Counted from the first letter of the stretch, positions 17,586 to 25,435 are shown. The stretch: DNA of 64,000 bases from an uncultured Porphyromonadaceae bacterium (GCA_946187345.1 CAMHQD010000001.1:1-64000), one strand, 5' to 3'. Numbers and translations are program-made. Notes: a model not told the origin generated them from the sequence alone.

Positions 17586-18575
17586 ATGAAAAGAATACTT
17601 TGGATCCTGACAGCCGCCATCGCCTTGACCGCGATGTCGCTGCCCACCCTCGCCCAGAGCCGCACCAACGTGCGCCTCAATGAGGTGATGGTGGCGGCCG
17701 ACACCACAGGCGCGGCGACCGGCTGGGTGGAACTGTTCAACTCGTCCTATGGTAGCGTGGCCATTGAGAAGATGTTTCTCACCACGATCAAGGCCGACAC
17801 GATTGAGGCCATCAAGAAACGTGGCATGGCAATGGACACGCTCGCGATGACCGATGCCCGCTGCTTTGTGGTGCCACGCGGCGACGAGCGCAACACCAAG
17901 ATTGCGCCGCGAAGCCATGTCGTGTTCTGCGCCGACGCTAATCCGGCCCTCGGCACGTTCCACCTGCCATTTGCATTCGAGGCAGGCAAGGAGAATTATA
18001 TTGCCCTATATGACGTCAACGGCACCCTGCTCGATGAGGTTACCGTGCCGGCCACGCTGCCCATCGGCAACAGTTACGCCGTGCGCGACGCTGTGGTTGG
18101 CAGCGGCAAGTTGCCCACCACCGGCACCCTGCCGGCCGACTGCTGGGAGCCTCGCGACGGCAAGACGGTCGCCACGGCTATCACGCCGGGCAACTTCAAC
18201 ACCCGCAGGGCTAACGAGAACATCGAGAAGTTCCACATCAATGACCCCCACGGCTACACCATCGCGCTCTTTGCCATGGCAATCGTCTTCGGCGCATTGT
18301 TGTTGCTCTTCTTGTGCTTCAAACTCTTCGGCATGATTGCGCAGCGTACCACCGGCAGTGGCATGAGCGAGCCTGCAGTTGCGGCTCCCGTCGCGGCTCC
18401 CGAGGTGACACGCCCCGCGGCCGGTGGCGACGACGAGGCTCTGGCTGCCGCCTTTATGGCACTCTACCAGCACCTCAACGCCCACGACAATGAGAGTGGT
18501 GTGCTCACCTTTGGCAAGCGCCAACCCTCGGCTTGGAGCGACAAGGCCGCACTAATGCGCCGCCTTCCCTTCTAA
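17586..18575 (+). CDS. OadG-type decarboxylase gamma subunit fused to a lamin-tail domain
   Basis: The 329-residue protein has a signal peptide (MKRILWILTAAIALTAMSLP), a domain starting RLNEVMVAADTTGAATGWVELFN, which fits a lamin-tail (LTD) fold, and then a single membrane helix (HGYTIALFAMAIVFGALLLL to FKLFG, about residues 221-248) with the cytosolic Ala/Pro-rich tail of OadG gamma subunits. In oxaloacetate and methylmalonyl-CoA decarboxylases the small gamma subunit anchors alpha to the beta pump. The extracytoplasmic LTD is an addition not needed for that. The start at 17586 follows directly from the signal peptide. The gene is inside the mmd operon, between mmdA and the biotin carrier. 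Confidence 0.8.
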   Translation: MKRILWILTAAIALTAMSLPTLAQSRTNVRLNEVMVAADTTGAATGWVELFNSSYGSVAIEKMFLTTIKADTIEAIKKRGMAMDTLAMTDARCFVVPRGDERNTKIAPRSHVVFCADANPALGTFHLPFAFEAGKENYIALYDVNGTLLDEVTVPATLPIGNSYAVRDAVVGSGKLPTTGTLPADCWEPRDGKTVATAITPGNFNTRRANENIEKFHINDPHGYTIALFAMAIVFGALLLLFLCFKLFGMIAQRTTGSGMSEPAVAAPVAAPEVTRPAAGGDDEALAAAFMALYQHLNAHDNESGVLTFGKRQPSAWSDKAALMRRLPF

Positions 18576-18650
18576 CGACTAACGACTAACGTTAATGGTG
18601 GGCGGGCACCGCCCCGCCCACTAACGACAAACGACAAACGACTAACGACA
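18576..18650. repeat. Intergenic palindrome with TAACGAC phrases (family C)
   Basis: The hairpin GTGGGCGGG-CACCG-CCCCGCCCAC is flanked on both sides by tandem TAACGAC/AAACGAC phrases; the phrase returns without the hairpin at 19085-19112. Both sit in gaps of the mmd operon. Confidence 0.65.
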
Positions 18651-19082
18651 ATGAAAGAGTATAAATACAAAATCAATGGCATCGACTACAACGTGACCAT
18701 TGGTGACATCAACGACAATATGGCGCGCGTCAACGTCAACGGTGTGGACTATGACATTGAGTTGCCCGAGCAACCCAAGGCCAAGCCCGTTGTCAAGCAT
18801 GCCCCCGTCGACAGCGCTCCCGCAGCGGCGCCTAAGGCCGCACCCAAGAAGGCCGCCGCGGCTGCCGGCGACACAGTCATCACGTCGCCGCTGCCCGGCG
18901 TGATTAAGGAACTTCACGTCAAGGTGGGTGACAGCGTCAAGGCCAGCGATGTGGTCTGCATTCTCGAGGCCATGAAGATGGGCAACGAGATTCTCGCCGG
19001 CAAGGACGGCGTGGTCAAGAGCATCGACGTGACCAAGGACGAGAGCGTCCAAGAGGGAACCACAATCATGGTTATCGGTTAA
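18651..19082 (+). CDS. Biotin carboxyl carrier protein of methylmalonyl-CoA decarboxylase
   Basis: This small subunit carries biotin between the carboxyltransferase and the membrane pump. The 143-residue protein has an N-terminal domain, a Pro/Ala/Lys-rich swinging linker at about 42-73 and a C-terminal biotinyl domain with EAMKMGNEI, Lys109 being the biotinylation site. It could also be an acetyl-CoA carboxylase carrier, but the position between gamma- and beta-subunit genes argues for the decarboxylase (mmdC role). Confidence 0.92.
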   Translation: MKEYKYKINGIDYNVTIGDINDNMARVNVNGVDYDIELPEQPKAKPVVKHAPVDSAPAAAPKAAPKKAAAAAGDTVITSPLPGVIKELHVKVGDSVKASDVVCILEAMKMGNEILAGKDGVVKSIDVTKDESVQEGTTIMVIG

Positions 19083-19116
19083 TCTGGCGACTAACGACTA
19101 ACAACTAACGACGACC

Positions 19117-20271
19117 ATGGTGCTTCTTGAAAGTTTCCTCACAAGCAACCTGCTGGAGTTTTGGCACTTCACTGGTTTCTATAATGTTGACTACACCAAC
19201 ATCATCATGCTGTGCGTGGGCCTCTTCTTCATCTATCTGGCCATCAAGCACAACTTCGAACCGATGTTGCTCGTTCCCATTGGCTTCGGCATCCTCATCG
19301 GCAACATCCCGTTCCAACCCGGCAACGAGATTGGCATCTATGAGGACGGCTCGGTGCTGAACATCCTCTATCAAGGCGTGCGCCAGGGCTGGTATCCGCC
19401 ACTCATCTTCCTCGGCATCGGCGCGATGACCGACTTCTCGTCGCTCATCGCCAATCCGAAGTTGCTCCTCGTGGGCGCGGCCGCCCAGTTCGGCATCTTC
19501 GGTGCCTACATGATTGCTCTGGCACTTGGCTTTCTGCCTGACCAGGCAGGCGCCATCGCCATCATCGGCGGCGCCGATGGTCCCACGGCCATCTTCCTCT
19601 CGAGCAAACTCGCTCCCAATCTGATGGGAGCCATTGCCGTGAGCGCATATAGTTATATGGCTCTTGTGCCTGTGATTCAGCCGCCAATCATGCGACTGCT
19701 CACAACCAAAAAGGAGCGCTTAATCCGCATGAAGCCCGCCCGCAAGGTGTCGCAGAACGAGAAGATTCTCTTCCCCATCTTCGGCCTTATCCTCACGTGC
19801 TTCGTCGTGCCGTCGGGTCTGCCCCTGTTGGGTATGCTCTTCTTCGGCAACCTGCTGCGTGAGAGTGGCGTCACCAAGCGACTGGCCAACACAGCCAGCA
19901 ACGCAATGACAGACATGGTCACCATCGTGCTCGGCATGACCGTGGGTGCCAGCACCCAGGCCAGCCAGTTCCTCACCAAGGAGACGGTGTTTATCTTTCT
20001 GCTCGGCTTCTTGGCGTTTGTCATCGCCACCATGTCAGGTGTGCTCTTCGTCAAGTTGTTCAACTTGATTTTGGGCAAGGACAACAAGATCAACCCGCTC
20101 ATCGGCAATGCCGGAGTGAGCGCGGTGCCGATGGCTGCCCGCATCAGCAACGACCAGGGTCTCAAAGCAGACCCGAGCAACTACCTGCTCATGCACGCTA
20201 TGGGTCCCAACGTGGCCGGCGTGATTGGCAGCGCGGTCGCCGCGGGCGTCCTGCTCGGCTTCCTCGGATAA
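19117..20271 (+). CDS. mmdB: Methylmalonyl-CoA decarboxylase beta subunit, Na+ pump
   Basis: The integral membrane subunit decarboxylates carboxybiotin and exports Na+, conserving the energy of propionyl-CoA formation. The 384-residue protein has about nine to eleven hydrophobic segments and the family motif IIGGADGPTAIFLSSKLAP, plus NAGVSAVPMAARISNDQGLKAD near the end. OadB of oxaloacetate decarboxylase is the same family; the epimerase in the operon points to methylmalonyl-CoA. It is the last gene, followed by a terminator at 20293-20335. Confidence 0.93.
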   Translation: MVLLESFLTSNLLEFWHFTGFYNVDYTNIIMLCVGLFFIYLAIKHNFEPMLLVPIGFGILIGNIPFQPGNEIGIYEDGSVLNILYQGVRQGWYPPLIFLGIGAMTDFSSLIANPKLLLVGAAAQFGIFGAYMIALALGFLPDQAGAIAIIGGADGPTAIFLSSKLAPNLMGAIAVSAYSYMALVPVIQPPIMRLLTTKKERLIRMKPARKVSQNEKILFPIFGLILTCFVVPSGLPLLGMLFFGNLLRESGVTKRLANTASNAMTDMVTIVLGMTVGASTQASQFLTKETVFIFLLGFLAFVIATMSGVLFVKLFNLILGKDNKINPLIGNAGVSAVPMAARISNDQGLKADPSNYLLMHAMGPNVAGVIGSAVAAGVLLGFLG

Positions 20272-20292
20272 GCCACAGCACATCCTCCACAT

Positions 20293-20335
20293 CAAGGCTC
20301 CTCACGACCTATTGGCCATGGGGAGCCTTGTTTTT
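20293..20335 (+). terminator. Terminator of the mmd operon
   Basis: CAAGGCTCC and GGAGCCTTG pair across 20 nt and are followed by five T, 22 nt after the mmdB stop. Confidence 0.75.
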
Positions 20336-20366
20336 CACAAACAACGACAATAATTTCGGAAAAAAT

Positions 20367-20397
20367 TTTGTCATTTGAAATCTTGTGAGTAATTTTG
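20367..20397 (+). promoter_or_regulatory. Promoter of tRNA-Ser
   Basis: TTTG (20367-20370), 19-nt spacer, TAATTTTG (20390-20397), 37 nt before the mature tRNA. Confidence 0.65.
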
Positions 20398-20434
20398 CAG
20401 CCGGAATTGTCGCCATAGCGCTTCAGTTTCATTC

Positions 20435-20523
<89 letters not shown>

Positions 20524-20529
20524 TTTCGC

Positions 20530-20577
20530 AACAACTCCCGGCTATACCCTCAACGGTTGCCGGGAGTTGTTCATTTA
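20530..20577 (+). terminator. Terminator of tRNA-Ser
   Basis: Perfect arms AACAACTCCCGGC (20530-20542) and GCCGGGAGTTGTT (20559-20571), with a short T-containing tail. Confidence 0.7.
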
Positions 20578-20669
20578 GGCGGCACTCAGTCGCCCCAATC
20601 ACACAATATAGCGGCACGCCATACGTTTCTATATTATAAGACACAGATAAGAACTGAAACTACGATAGA

Positions 20670-22109
20670 ATGAAGATAACTTTTATCGTGCCTCCGGTGC
20701 TCGACGGCAGCAAGCAGCCGGCCGAGCGCACCGCGGGGTGTACACGTGTGGTCTATTTGGCACCCAACATATATGAACTCACCGTGGCCGCCGTGCTCGA
20801 GCGAGACACTGACCACGAGGTGAGATACCGCGACTTTGTCTACAACAAGACGAGTCGTGAGCAGTTCGACAACTTTCTGCGCGACGACGACAGCGACATC
20901 TACTGCATTTGGACAGTAAACCTTTCTATCGAGAACGACCTTATGGCTACCGCGATGATTCATCAGCGGCAGCCTCAGGCCTTTGTTCTGCTCATCGGCC
21001 CAGGACCGACCCACTTCATCGACAAGTGCCTCGCCGCCGAGCGAGATATCGTTGTGCGAGGCGAGCCGGAACTAACCGTGCTTGAACTTGTCAACACCAT
21101 CGCCACGGGCGGCGACTGGAGAAACGTCCTCGGCACCTCAACACGCAACAGCGACGGCACAACCCACAATAACGGCTTCCGCCCGCTCATGAAAGACCTT
21201 GACAGCCTTCCCGTGCCGGCACGCCACCTGCTGGGCGACCACCGATACTACAACCCCAAACTCAAAACGGGGCCATACACCACCATGGTCACCAGCCGCA
21301 ACTGCCCGTTCCACTGCATCTACTGCGTACCCAGTTCGCTCACGTTTGCACGCGAAATCGAGAACCGCAAGTTCCACGGTCGCAAACCGCCCATCTCCTA
21401 CCGCAGCATTGAGAGCATCTCCGCCGAGGTGGACACCCTCGCCGCCGAGGGATACAAGGCCATCGGCTTTATGGACGACAACTTCATCTGGAACGAGGAG
21501 CGCACACGCGGCATTTGCGACATCATGCGCCGCCACGGCATCGTCTGGGGCTGCCAGGCGCGCGTCGACGCCATCACCGAGCCTATCGCGCGCATGCTGG
21601 GCGAGAGCGGTTGCCGATACGTCGACCTGGGTGTCGAGTCGTTTGACGACCGCATCCTCGAGTATGTCAAGAAAGGCATCACCGTGGCCGACATCCACCG
21701 CGCCATCTCACTGCTCCAGCAATACAATGTGCCCGTCAAACTCAACATCCTCATCGGCTGCAGCCCTCTTGAGACACGCGAGACCGTGAAGCACACCCTC
21801 AACGAGGCAAAGAAACTCAAAGTGGACCAGGTGATGTTCAACATCGTCTCGCCGTTCCCGGCCACCGAGTATTACGACCAGGCCATCGCCAACGGGTGGA
21901 TTGACCGCTATGTGCCCACCGATGTCCAGCGCGAGTCCATCCTCAACCTGCCGCACTTGAGCAGCAAGGAGATGGAGCGCCTTCTCTTCTGGAACAACAT
22001 CAGTTACTTCCTTTCATGGCATTTCATCTCCACCCAGATGCGCCGCTTCACCAGTTGGAAAGAATTCACACAAGCCCTCAAGGCCCTCAAAGTGAAACTC
22101 TTCGGATAG
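20670..22109 (+). CDS. B12-binding-type radical SAM protein
   Basis: The 479-residue protein has an N-terminal cobalamin-binding-like Rossmann region (about 1-150; GEPELTVLELV near its end) and a radical SAM core with CPFHCIYC (Cys212, Cys216, Cys219) binding the 4Fe-4S cluster. The FMDDNFIWN and VDLGVESFDDRILEYVKKG segments are typical of the large SPASM-less B12/radical SAM group. The substrate cannot be inferred; possible roles include methylation of lipids or cell-wall compounds. Its only neighbour in the same direction is a glycosyltransferase 58 nt downstream, which hints at glycan or envelope modification. Confidence 0.8.
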   Translation: MKITFIVPPVLDGSKQPAERTAGCTRVVYLAPNIYELTVAAVLERDTDHEVRYRDFVYNKTSREQFDNFLRDDDSDIYCIWTVNLSIENDLMATAMIHQRQPQAFVLLIGPGPTHFIDKCLAAERDIVVRGEPELTVLELVNTIATGGDWRNVLGTSTRNSDGTTHNNGFRPLMKDLDSLPVPARHLLGDHRYYNPKLKTGPYTTMVTSRNCPFHCIYCVPSSLTFAREIENRKFHGRKPPISYRSIESISAEVDTLAAEGYKAIGFMDDNFIWNEERTRGICDIMRRHGIVWGCQARVDAITEPIARMLGESGCRYVDLGVESFDDRILEYVKKGITVADIHRAISLLQQYNVPVKLNILIGCSPLETRETVKHTLNEAKKLKVDQVMFNIVSPFPATEYYDQAIANGWIDRYVPTDVQRESILNLPHLSSKEMERLLFWNNISYFLSWHFISTQMRRFTSWKEFTQALKALKVKLFG

Positions 22110-22167
22110 CGACTTCCTCCTCATTCTGTGTGCAGTCACCTCGTGACTGCCCCCCAGACAACTGATT

Positions 22168-22917
22168 ATGAAACTGTCGATAGTTATCCTCACGTGCAAC
22201 CAGCGCGACTTCACTCGGCAGTGTCTCGCCTCGCTTGGCGAGTTGCCGGAGCGTGCCGATGTCGAGACCATCATTATCGACAACGGCAGTAACGACGGTA
22301 CGCTCGATATGTTGCGCGACGACTTCCCCACAATCAGGGTCATCGCCAACGACCGCAACCGCGGCGTTGCCGCGGCGCGCAACCAGGGCATTGCCGCCGC
22401 CACGGGGCGCTACGTGCTGCTGCTCGACAATGACACCATCGTCACCCCCGAGGCCATCGACGCCCTCGTGGACTATGCCGACAGCCACCCCGACGTGGGA
22501 CTGTGCGGCAGCCGGCTGGTCGATGCCGACGGCAACACCCAGGACAGTTGCAAGCCCTACCCGGGCATTCTTAACAAAGTGCGCAACGTGCTCGGCATCA
22601 AAGACACCCACCACTTCCCTACCGACCCTGACGGTGCCGTGGAGCCATGCTACATCATCGGCGCGTGCCAACTCATCCGCCGCGAGGCCATCGAGCAAAT
22701 TGGGCCACTCGACGAGGCTATCTTCTACGGCCCCGAGGACGCCGACTACTGCCTGCGCATGACCGAGGCCGGTTGGCGAGTGCGCTACCTGCCCCACATC
22801 ACCATCACCCACCTCTGGCAACGCGCCACCACCCGCCGCTGGCTCTCCCCCCTTGGCCGCAAGCACCTCGCCGCCCTCCTCTACTTCTGGCGCAAACACC
22901 GCCGCTACCTCCGGTAG
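22168..22917 (+). CDS. Glycosyltransferase family 2
   Basis: A GT-A fold transferase of 249 residues: nucleotide-binding start LSIVILTCNQRDFTRQCLASL, IIIDNGSNDGTLDML, and the metal-binding DND (87-89) in LLLDNDTIVTPEAI. The EAIFYGPEDADYCLRMTEAGWRV segment resembles rhamnosyltransferase-like (WbbL) enzymes. There is no membrane segment. Sugar donor and acceptor are unknown. It follows the radical SAM gene at 58 nt and is probably co-transcribed. Confidence 0.85.
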   Translation: MKLSIVILTCNQRDFTRQCLASLGELPERADVETIIIDNGSNDGTLDMLRDDFPTIRVIANDRNRGVAAARNQGIAAATGRYVLLLDNDTIVTPEAIDALVDYADSHPDVGLCGSRLVDADGNTQDSCKPYPGILNKVRNVLGIKDTHHFPTDPDGAVEPCYIIGACQLIRREAIEQIGPLDEAIFYGPEDADYCLRMTEAGWRVRYLPHITITHLWQRATTRRWLSPLGRKHLAALLYFWRKHRRYLR

Positions 22918-22932
22918 TCCCCGCCGCCCCAA

Positions 22933-22978
22933 GCGACCCCCATGCGCAGGCCGTTTGCGGCTTGCGCATGGGGGTCGC
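22933..22978. repeat. Long perfect hairpin after the glycosyltransferase gene
   Basis: Sixteen perfect base pairs (22933-22948 with 22963-22978, starting GCGACCCCCATG) continue with an inner GGCCG/CGGC stem around a TTTG loop. No T run follows, so it looks more like a REP-type element than a terminator. A small CCAAG/CTTGG hairpin follows at 22985-23001. Confidence 0.6.
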
Positions 22979-23054
22979 ACTTTACCAAGCCTCCAACTTG
23001 GTGAACTATTAATTCTTTTATCTAATTACGCTAACGGATGCAAACTAAAGTGGT

Positions 23055-23462
23055 TTATGGAGTAACTTGTCGTATCCTATCTTCTATAAGCGCAATAAGT
23101 TTTTTTGCCGGTTCAATTCTTTCTCTCAATTCATCAGACGAAATTTCATAGACACAATTATAATCGCTCTGTTCTCGCATAGTTTGCAGTTGACTATAAA
23201 GCCTGCCATATTCAATATCAAAAATACCTGATTTTACGTAATGGAGATGGAACATGGCATGAGAACCTTTGTGAGTGCTGATAGCGAAACCATCGTGAAT
23301 AAGCAACGCACTGACGGCATGAAATACAGCATAATAGAGACGATTAGCCGCGCCACTCCAACGATTGGCGTTTGCGAGTATCTCTATCTCTTCAAAAGTC
23401 TCATGTGCCTTTTTTATCTCAAGAGAAACGAGAGTTTCACGTTCTTCAACAGACAATTTCAT
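23055..23462 (-). CDS. HEPN domain protein, partner of MNT nucleotidyltransferase
   Basis: The 135-residue helical protein has the HEPN signature as RLYYAVFH (Arg41-x6-His48) in GAANRLYYAVFHAVSALL. In HEPN/MNT toxin-antitoxin pairs the HEPN protein is an RNase toxin, neutralised by AMPylation by the MNT partner; whether this C-terminal-domain-like HEPN variant is active is uncertain. The start overlaps the MNT stop codon by 4 nt (ATGA type). The pair is clearly richer in A and T than the surrounding genes, suggesting acquisition by transfer. Confidence 0.8.
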   Translation of the reverse strand: MKLSVEERETLVSLEIKKAHETFEEIEILANANRWSGAANRLYYAVFHAVSALLIHDGFAISTHKGSHAMFHLHYVKSGIFDIEYGRLYSQLQTMREQSDYNCVYEISSDELRERIEPAKKLIALIEDRIRQVTP

Positions 23463-23773
23463 AATAGTATGATTTTATCTTGTTCCACATTTTTGCGGAA
23501 TGGAAGGAAATCCCATTCATTCCATTGTTTTTTAGTGTATATGTGAGGGCTGATTTCTTCTCCAAGTTGCCATCCAAGTTCCCTAAAGGGGTATGTTATA
23601 TCATAGTCACCAGCAATCAAATTGGGTTTATCGAGCAATATCAAGAGATCCCAATCAGATTCTTCATTAGCGTCGCCTCGCGCTCTTGATCCATAGAGAT
23701 ATAACGAACTGTTGGGAGGCAGCGTAGTGTGTCCCAACTCTTTAATGCGATCTATGACGTTTGAGCGACTCAT
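23459..23773 (-). CDS. MNT-type nucleotidyltransferase (HEPN antitoxin)
   Basis: The 104-residue protein has the minimal nucleotidyltransferase motif LYGSRARGDANEESDWDLLI: Gly28-Ser29 and the metal ligands Asp40 and Asp42. In known pairs the MNT protein adenylylates the HEPN toxin. The start MSRSNVIDR (23773) was chosen over an ATG twelve codons upstream because a TACCTTTG promoter (23799-23806) would start transcription at about 23792, leaving a 19-nt leader. The HEPN gene follows with a 4-nt overlap. Confidence 0.82.
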   Translation of the reverse strand: MSRSNVIDRIKELGHTTLPPNSSLYLYGSRARGDANEESDWDLLILLDKPNLIAGDYDITYPFRELGWQLGEEISPHIYTKKQWNEWDFLPFRKNVEQDKIILL

Positions 23774-23798
23774 AAATAAATACATTTGAACTTGATTA

Positions 23799-23806
23799 CA
23801 AAGGTA
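23799..23806 (-). promoter_or_regulatory. -7 promoter element of the MNT-HEPN pair
   Basis: TACCTTTG on the minus strand, 26 nt before the MNT start; no clear -33. Confidence 0.55.
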
Positions 23807-23932
23807 CAAAAAAAAATTACTCTAATAAAATTTCCACACAAAATTATACACATATTCAAAAAGAGTGGAAAATCCCGTCCCTTATTAGATATCGCAATGT
23901 CTTTGAATTTCCCTCAAAGTGCGAACAAATTT

Positions 23933-24112
23933 CAGCCCGGAGGGCGTAATTTATATAGCCCCCCACGCCAGTGGGGGGGTGCTATCATCGGTAATCTGCC
24001 TCTGAAAGAGGCCACAATCACAGCGCCGGTTGCCTCCTCCAGAGGCAACCCATCATCTACGTCACCCCCGAGCATTCGCTCGGGGGCTATATTAGTCACG
24101 CCCTCCGGGCTG
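23933..24112. repeat. Composite inverted repeat with four nested hairpins
   Basis: The outer arms CAGCCCGGAGGGCG (23933-23946) and CGCCCTCCGGGCTG (24099-24112) are perfect complements and continue with TATAGCCCCC/GGGGGCTATA. Inside are the hairpins CCCCCCAC-GCCA-GTGGGGGG (about 23959-23978), GCCTCT-GAA-AGAGGC (about 23998-24012), GTTGCCTC/GAGGCAAC (24029-24049) and CCCCCGAGC/GCTCGGGGG (24065-24086). It fills most of the gene-free stretch 23807-24209; no protein is encoded. Its role is unknown. Confidence 0.75.
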
Positions 24113-24131
24113 ATGTTACCTCCGTCGTGGG

Positions 24132-24196
24132 GGCGTTGTGGTGTCGATTGCGGGCGGCGCTTCGCGCTACGCCCCGCAATTCGCCACCACAACGCC
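24132..24196. repeat. 65-bp cruciform just after the SUMF1-fold gene
   Basis: GGCGTTGTGGTG (24132-24143) pairs with CACCACAACGCC (24185-24196), and the inner ATTGCGGG pairs with CCCGCAAT around a GCGC-rich tip. It begins 13 nt after the stop codon (24210) of the gene on the minus strand. Position and shape match the hairpin found after the variable repeat in diversity-generating retroelements. Confidence 0.7.
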
Positions 24197-24209
24197 ACAG
24201 ATAGGGGAA

Positions 24210-25055
24210 CTATCGGGCCAAGCGCAGCCCGAGGTCGCTGTAGCGGCTCGACGGCGTGCTGCCGTTCCGGTACGACACGCGGCAGCCCCCCGCGTCGAGG
24301 CCCCAACTGCCGCCGCGGTGCACGCGGAAAGAGCCCGTAGTGGGGCCCGTCGGATTATTCTGCGCGGCACTGCTGTAACTGCCATACCTGCCGTACCAGT
24401 CCTGACACCACTCCCACACGTTGCCGCTCATGTCGTAGAGGCCCAACTCATTCGCGGTCTTTGTCGCGACTGGATGCTTTGCATAGCCACTATTATCGTA
24501 GTACCACGCCACGTCGCTCAAAGTGTTGCTGCCCGAGTACTTGTAGCCGCGGCTCATAGTGCCGCCACGGGCGGCGAACTCCAACTCGGCCTCAGTCGGC
24601 AAGCGGAACGTCTCGCCCGTCAACGAGTTCAACTTCGTGATAAACGTCTGGCAGTCTTCCCACGACACTTGCTCCACCGGATAACTGTCGCCTCTCTTGT
24701 AGTAACTCGGGTTGCTGCCCATCACAGCAGTCCACAACGCCTCGGTCACCTCAGTCTCGCCAATCGAAAAGTCGCTCAAAGTCACTTGATGAGTTGGCTT
24801 CTCGTTATCGTAAGCGTCGCTGCCCTGCTCGGCCGTCGCACCCATAGTGAACGTGCCGCCCTCAACAGCAACCATCTTAAAGGTGACGCCATTGACAGTA
24901 AACACTTTATTTTCGGGAACATAATATCCTGGATCGTCGAGCAGCAGGTTGGCATCGACTGCATCAATGCGGCCGTCGCCGTTCAGGTCGGGGTCAGCCG
25001 CCGCGGCCGTTAGGCTTGCCGCCATCATAATTGTCAGTAAGGTAATCTTTCTCAT
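24210..25055 (-). CDS. Secreted SUMF1/FGE-fold protein, possible DGR variable protein
   Basis: The 281-residue protein has a signal peptide (about 1-20), a dockerin/EF-hand-like repeat DLNGDGRIDAVDANLLLD (23-40) and a formylglycine-generating-enzyme-fold domain (FKMVAVEGGTFTMGA, LPTEAELEFAARGG, DMSGNVWEWCQDWYG, RGGSWG, LGLRLAR). This C-type-lectin-like fold is also the usual scaffold of DGR variable proteins. The last about 30 codons fit that: every position where relatives have Asn is an NNC codon here (GGC CTC GAC, GGC, GGC AGC, AGC, TAC AGC GAC) while A-free codons are conserved. No sulfatase is nearby, so a role as sulfatase-activating enzyme is unlikely. It is followed by a cruciform at 24132-24196. 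Confidence 0.75.
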   Translation of the reverse strand: MRKITLLTIMMAASLTAAAADPDLNGDGRIDAVDANLLLDDPGYYVPENKVFTVNGVTFKMVAVEGGTFTMGATAEQGSDAYDNEKPTHQVTLSDFSIGETEVTEALWTAVMGSNPSYYKRGDSYPVEQVSWEDCQTFITKLNSLTGETFRLPTEAELEFAARGGTMSRGYKYSGSNTLSDVAWYYDNSGYAKHPVATKTANELGLYDMSGNVWEWCQDWYGRYGSYSSAAQNNPTGPTTGSFRVHRGGSWGLDAGGCRVSYRNGSTPSSRYSDLGLRLAR

Positions 25056-25135
25056 AAAAACAGATATTGTGTTGATAATGTGATGTTTCGGTTACCACCG
25101 CGGGACCGTGCCCACTTTCAATTCACAAAATTATA

Positions 25136-25143
25136 AAAAACTT
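25136..25143 (-). promoter_or_regulatory. -7 promoter element of the SUMF1-fold gene
   Basis: TAATTTTG on the minus strand, 80 nt upstream of the start. The gene-free stretch 25056-25435 also holds the mdh inverted repeat and promoter. Confidence 0.5.
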
Positions 25144-25267
25144 TACCCCCCCCTCCGTTAAAAAAGTTAAAATTGCATAAGCATTTGCTAATCTTATATC
25201 ATATCACGTAAAATCCGCAAAATTTATCGTAATAGTTCGGCAATTTTTTGGGTTAGCGTCAATTCAC

Positions 25268-25344
25268 GTCTATAACAACGTCAATTTCCGTCTATCTTAA
25301 TTATATTAGACAAAAAATTAACGATAATAGACGTTGTTATGGAC
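25268..25344. promoter_or_regulatory. Inverted repeat upstream of the mdh promoter
   Basis: GTCTATAACAACGTC (25268-25282) and GACGTTGTTATGGAC (25330-25344) are complementary at 14 of 15 positions; CCGTCTAT and ATAGACGG extend the symmetry. It ends 19 nt before the mdh -33 element, a location fitting an activator or repressor site. Confidence 0.5.
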
Positions 25345-25362
25345 GAAAATAGACGGGATATT

Positions 25363-25393
25363 TTTGCCGTTTGAGTTTATTTTAGTAATTTTG
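25363..25393 (+). promoter_or_regulatory. Promoter of mdh
   Basis: TTTG (25363-25366), 19-nt spacer, TAATTTTG (25386-25393), about 35 nt leader. Confidence 0.7.
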
Positions 25394-25435
25394 CGGTATC
25401 TAAACAAACCCTATAATTATCAACAAACAAAAACT

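Noticed and set aside
24210-25055. SUMF1-fold protein as sulfatase-activating enzyme
   Set aside because: There is no sulfatase nearby, the protein is exported and has a dockerin-like repeat, and only one Cys lies in the expected active-site region; a binding or variable protein role fits better.
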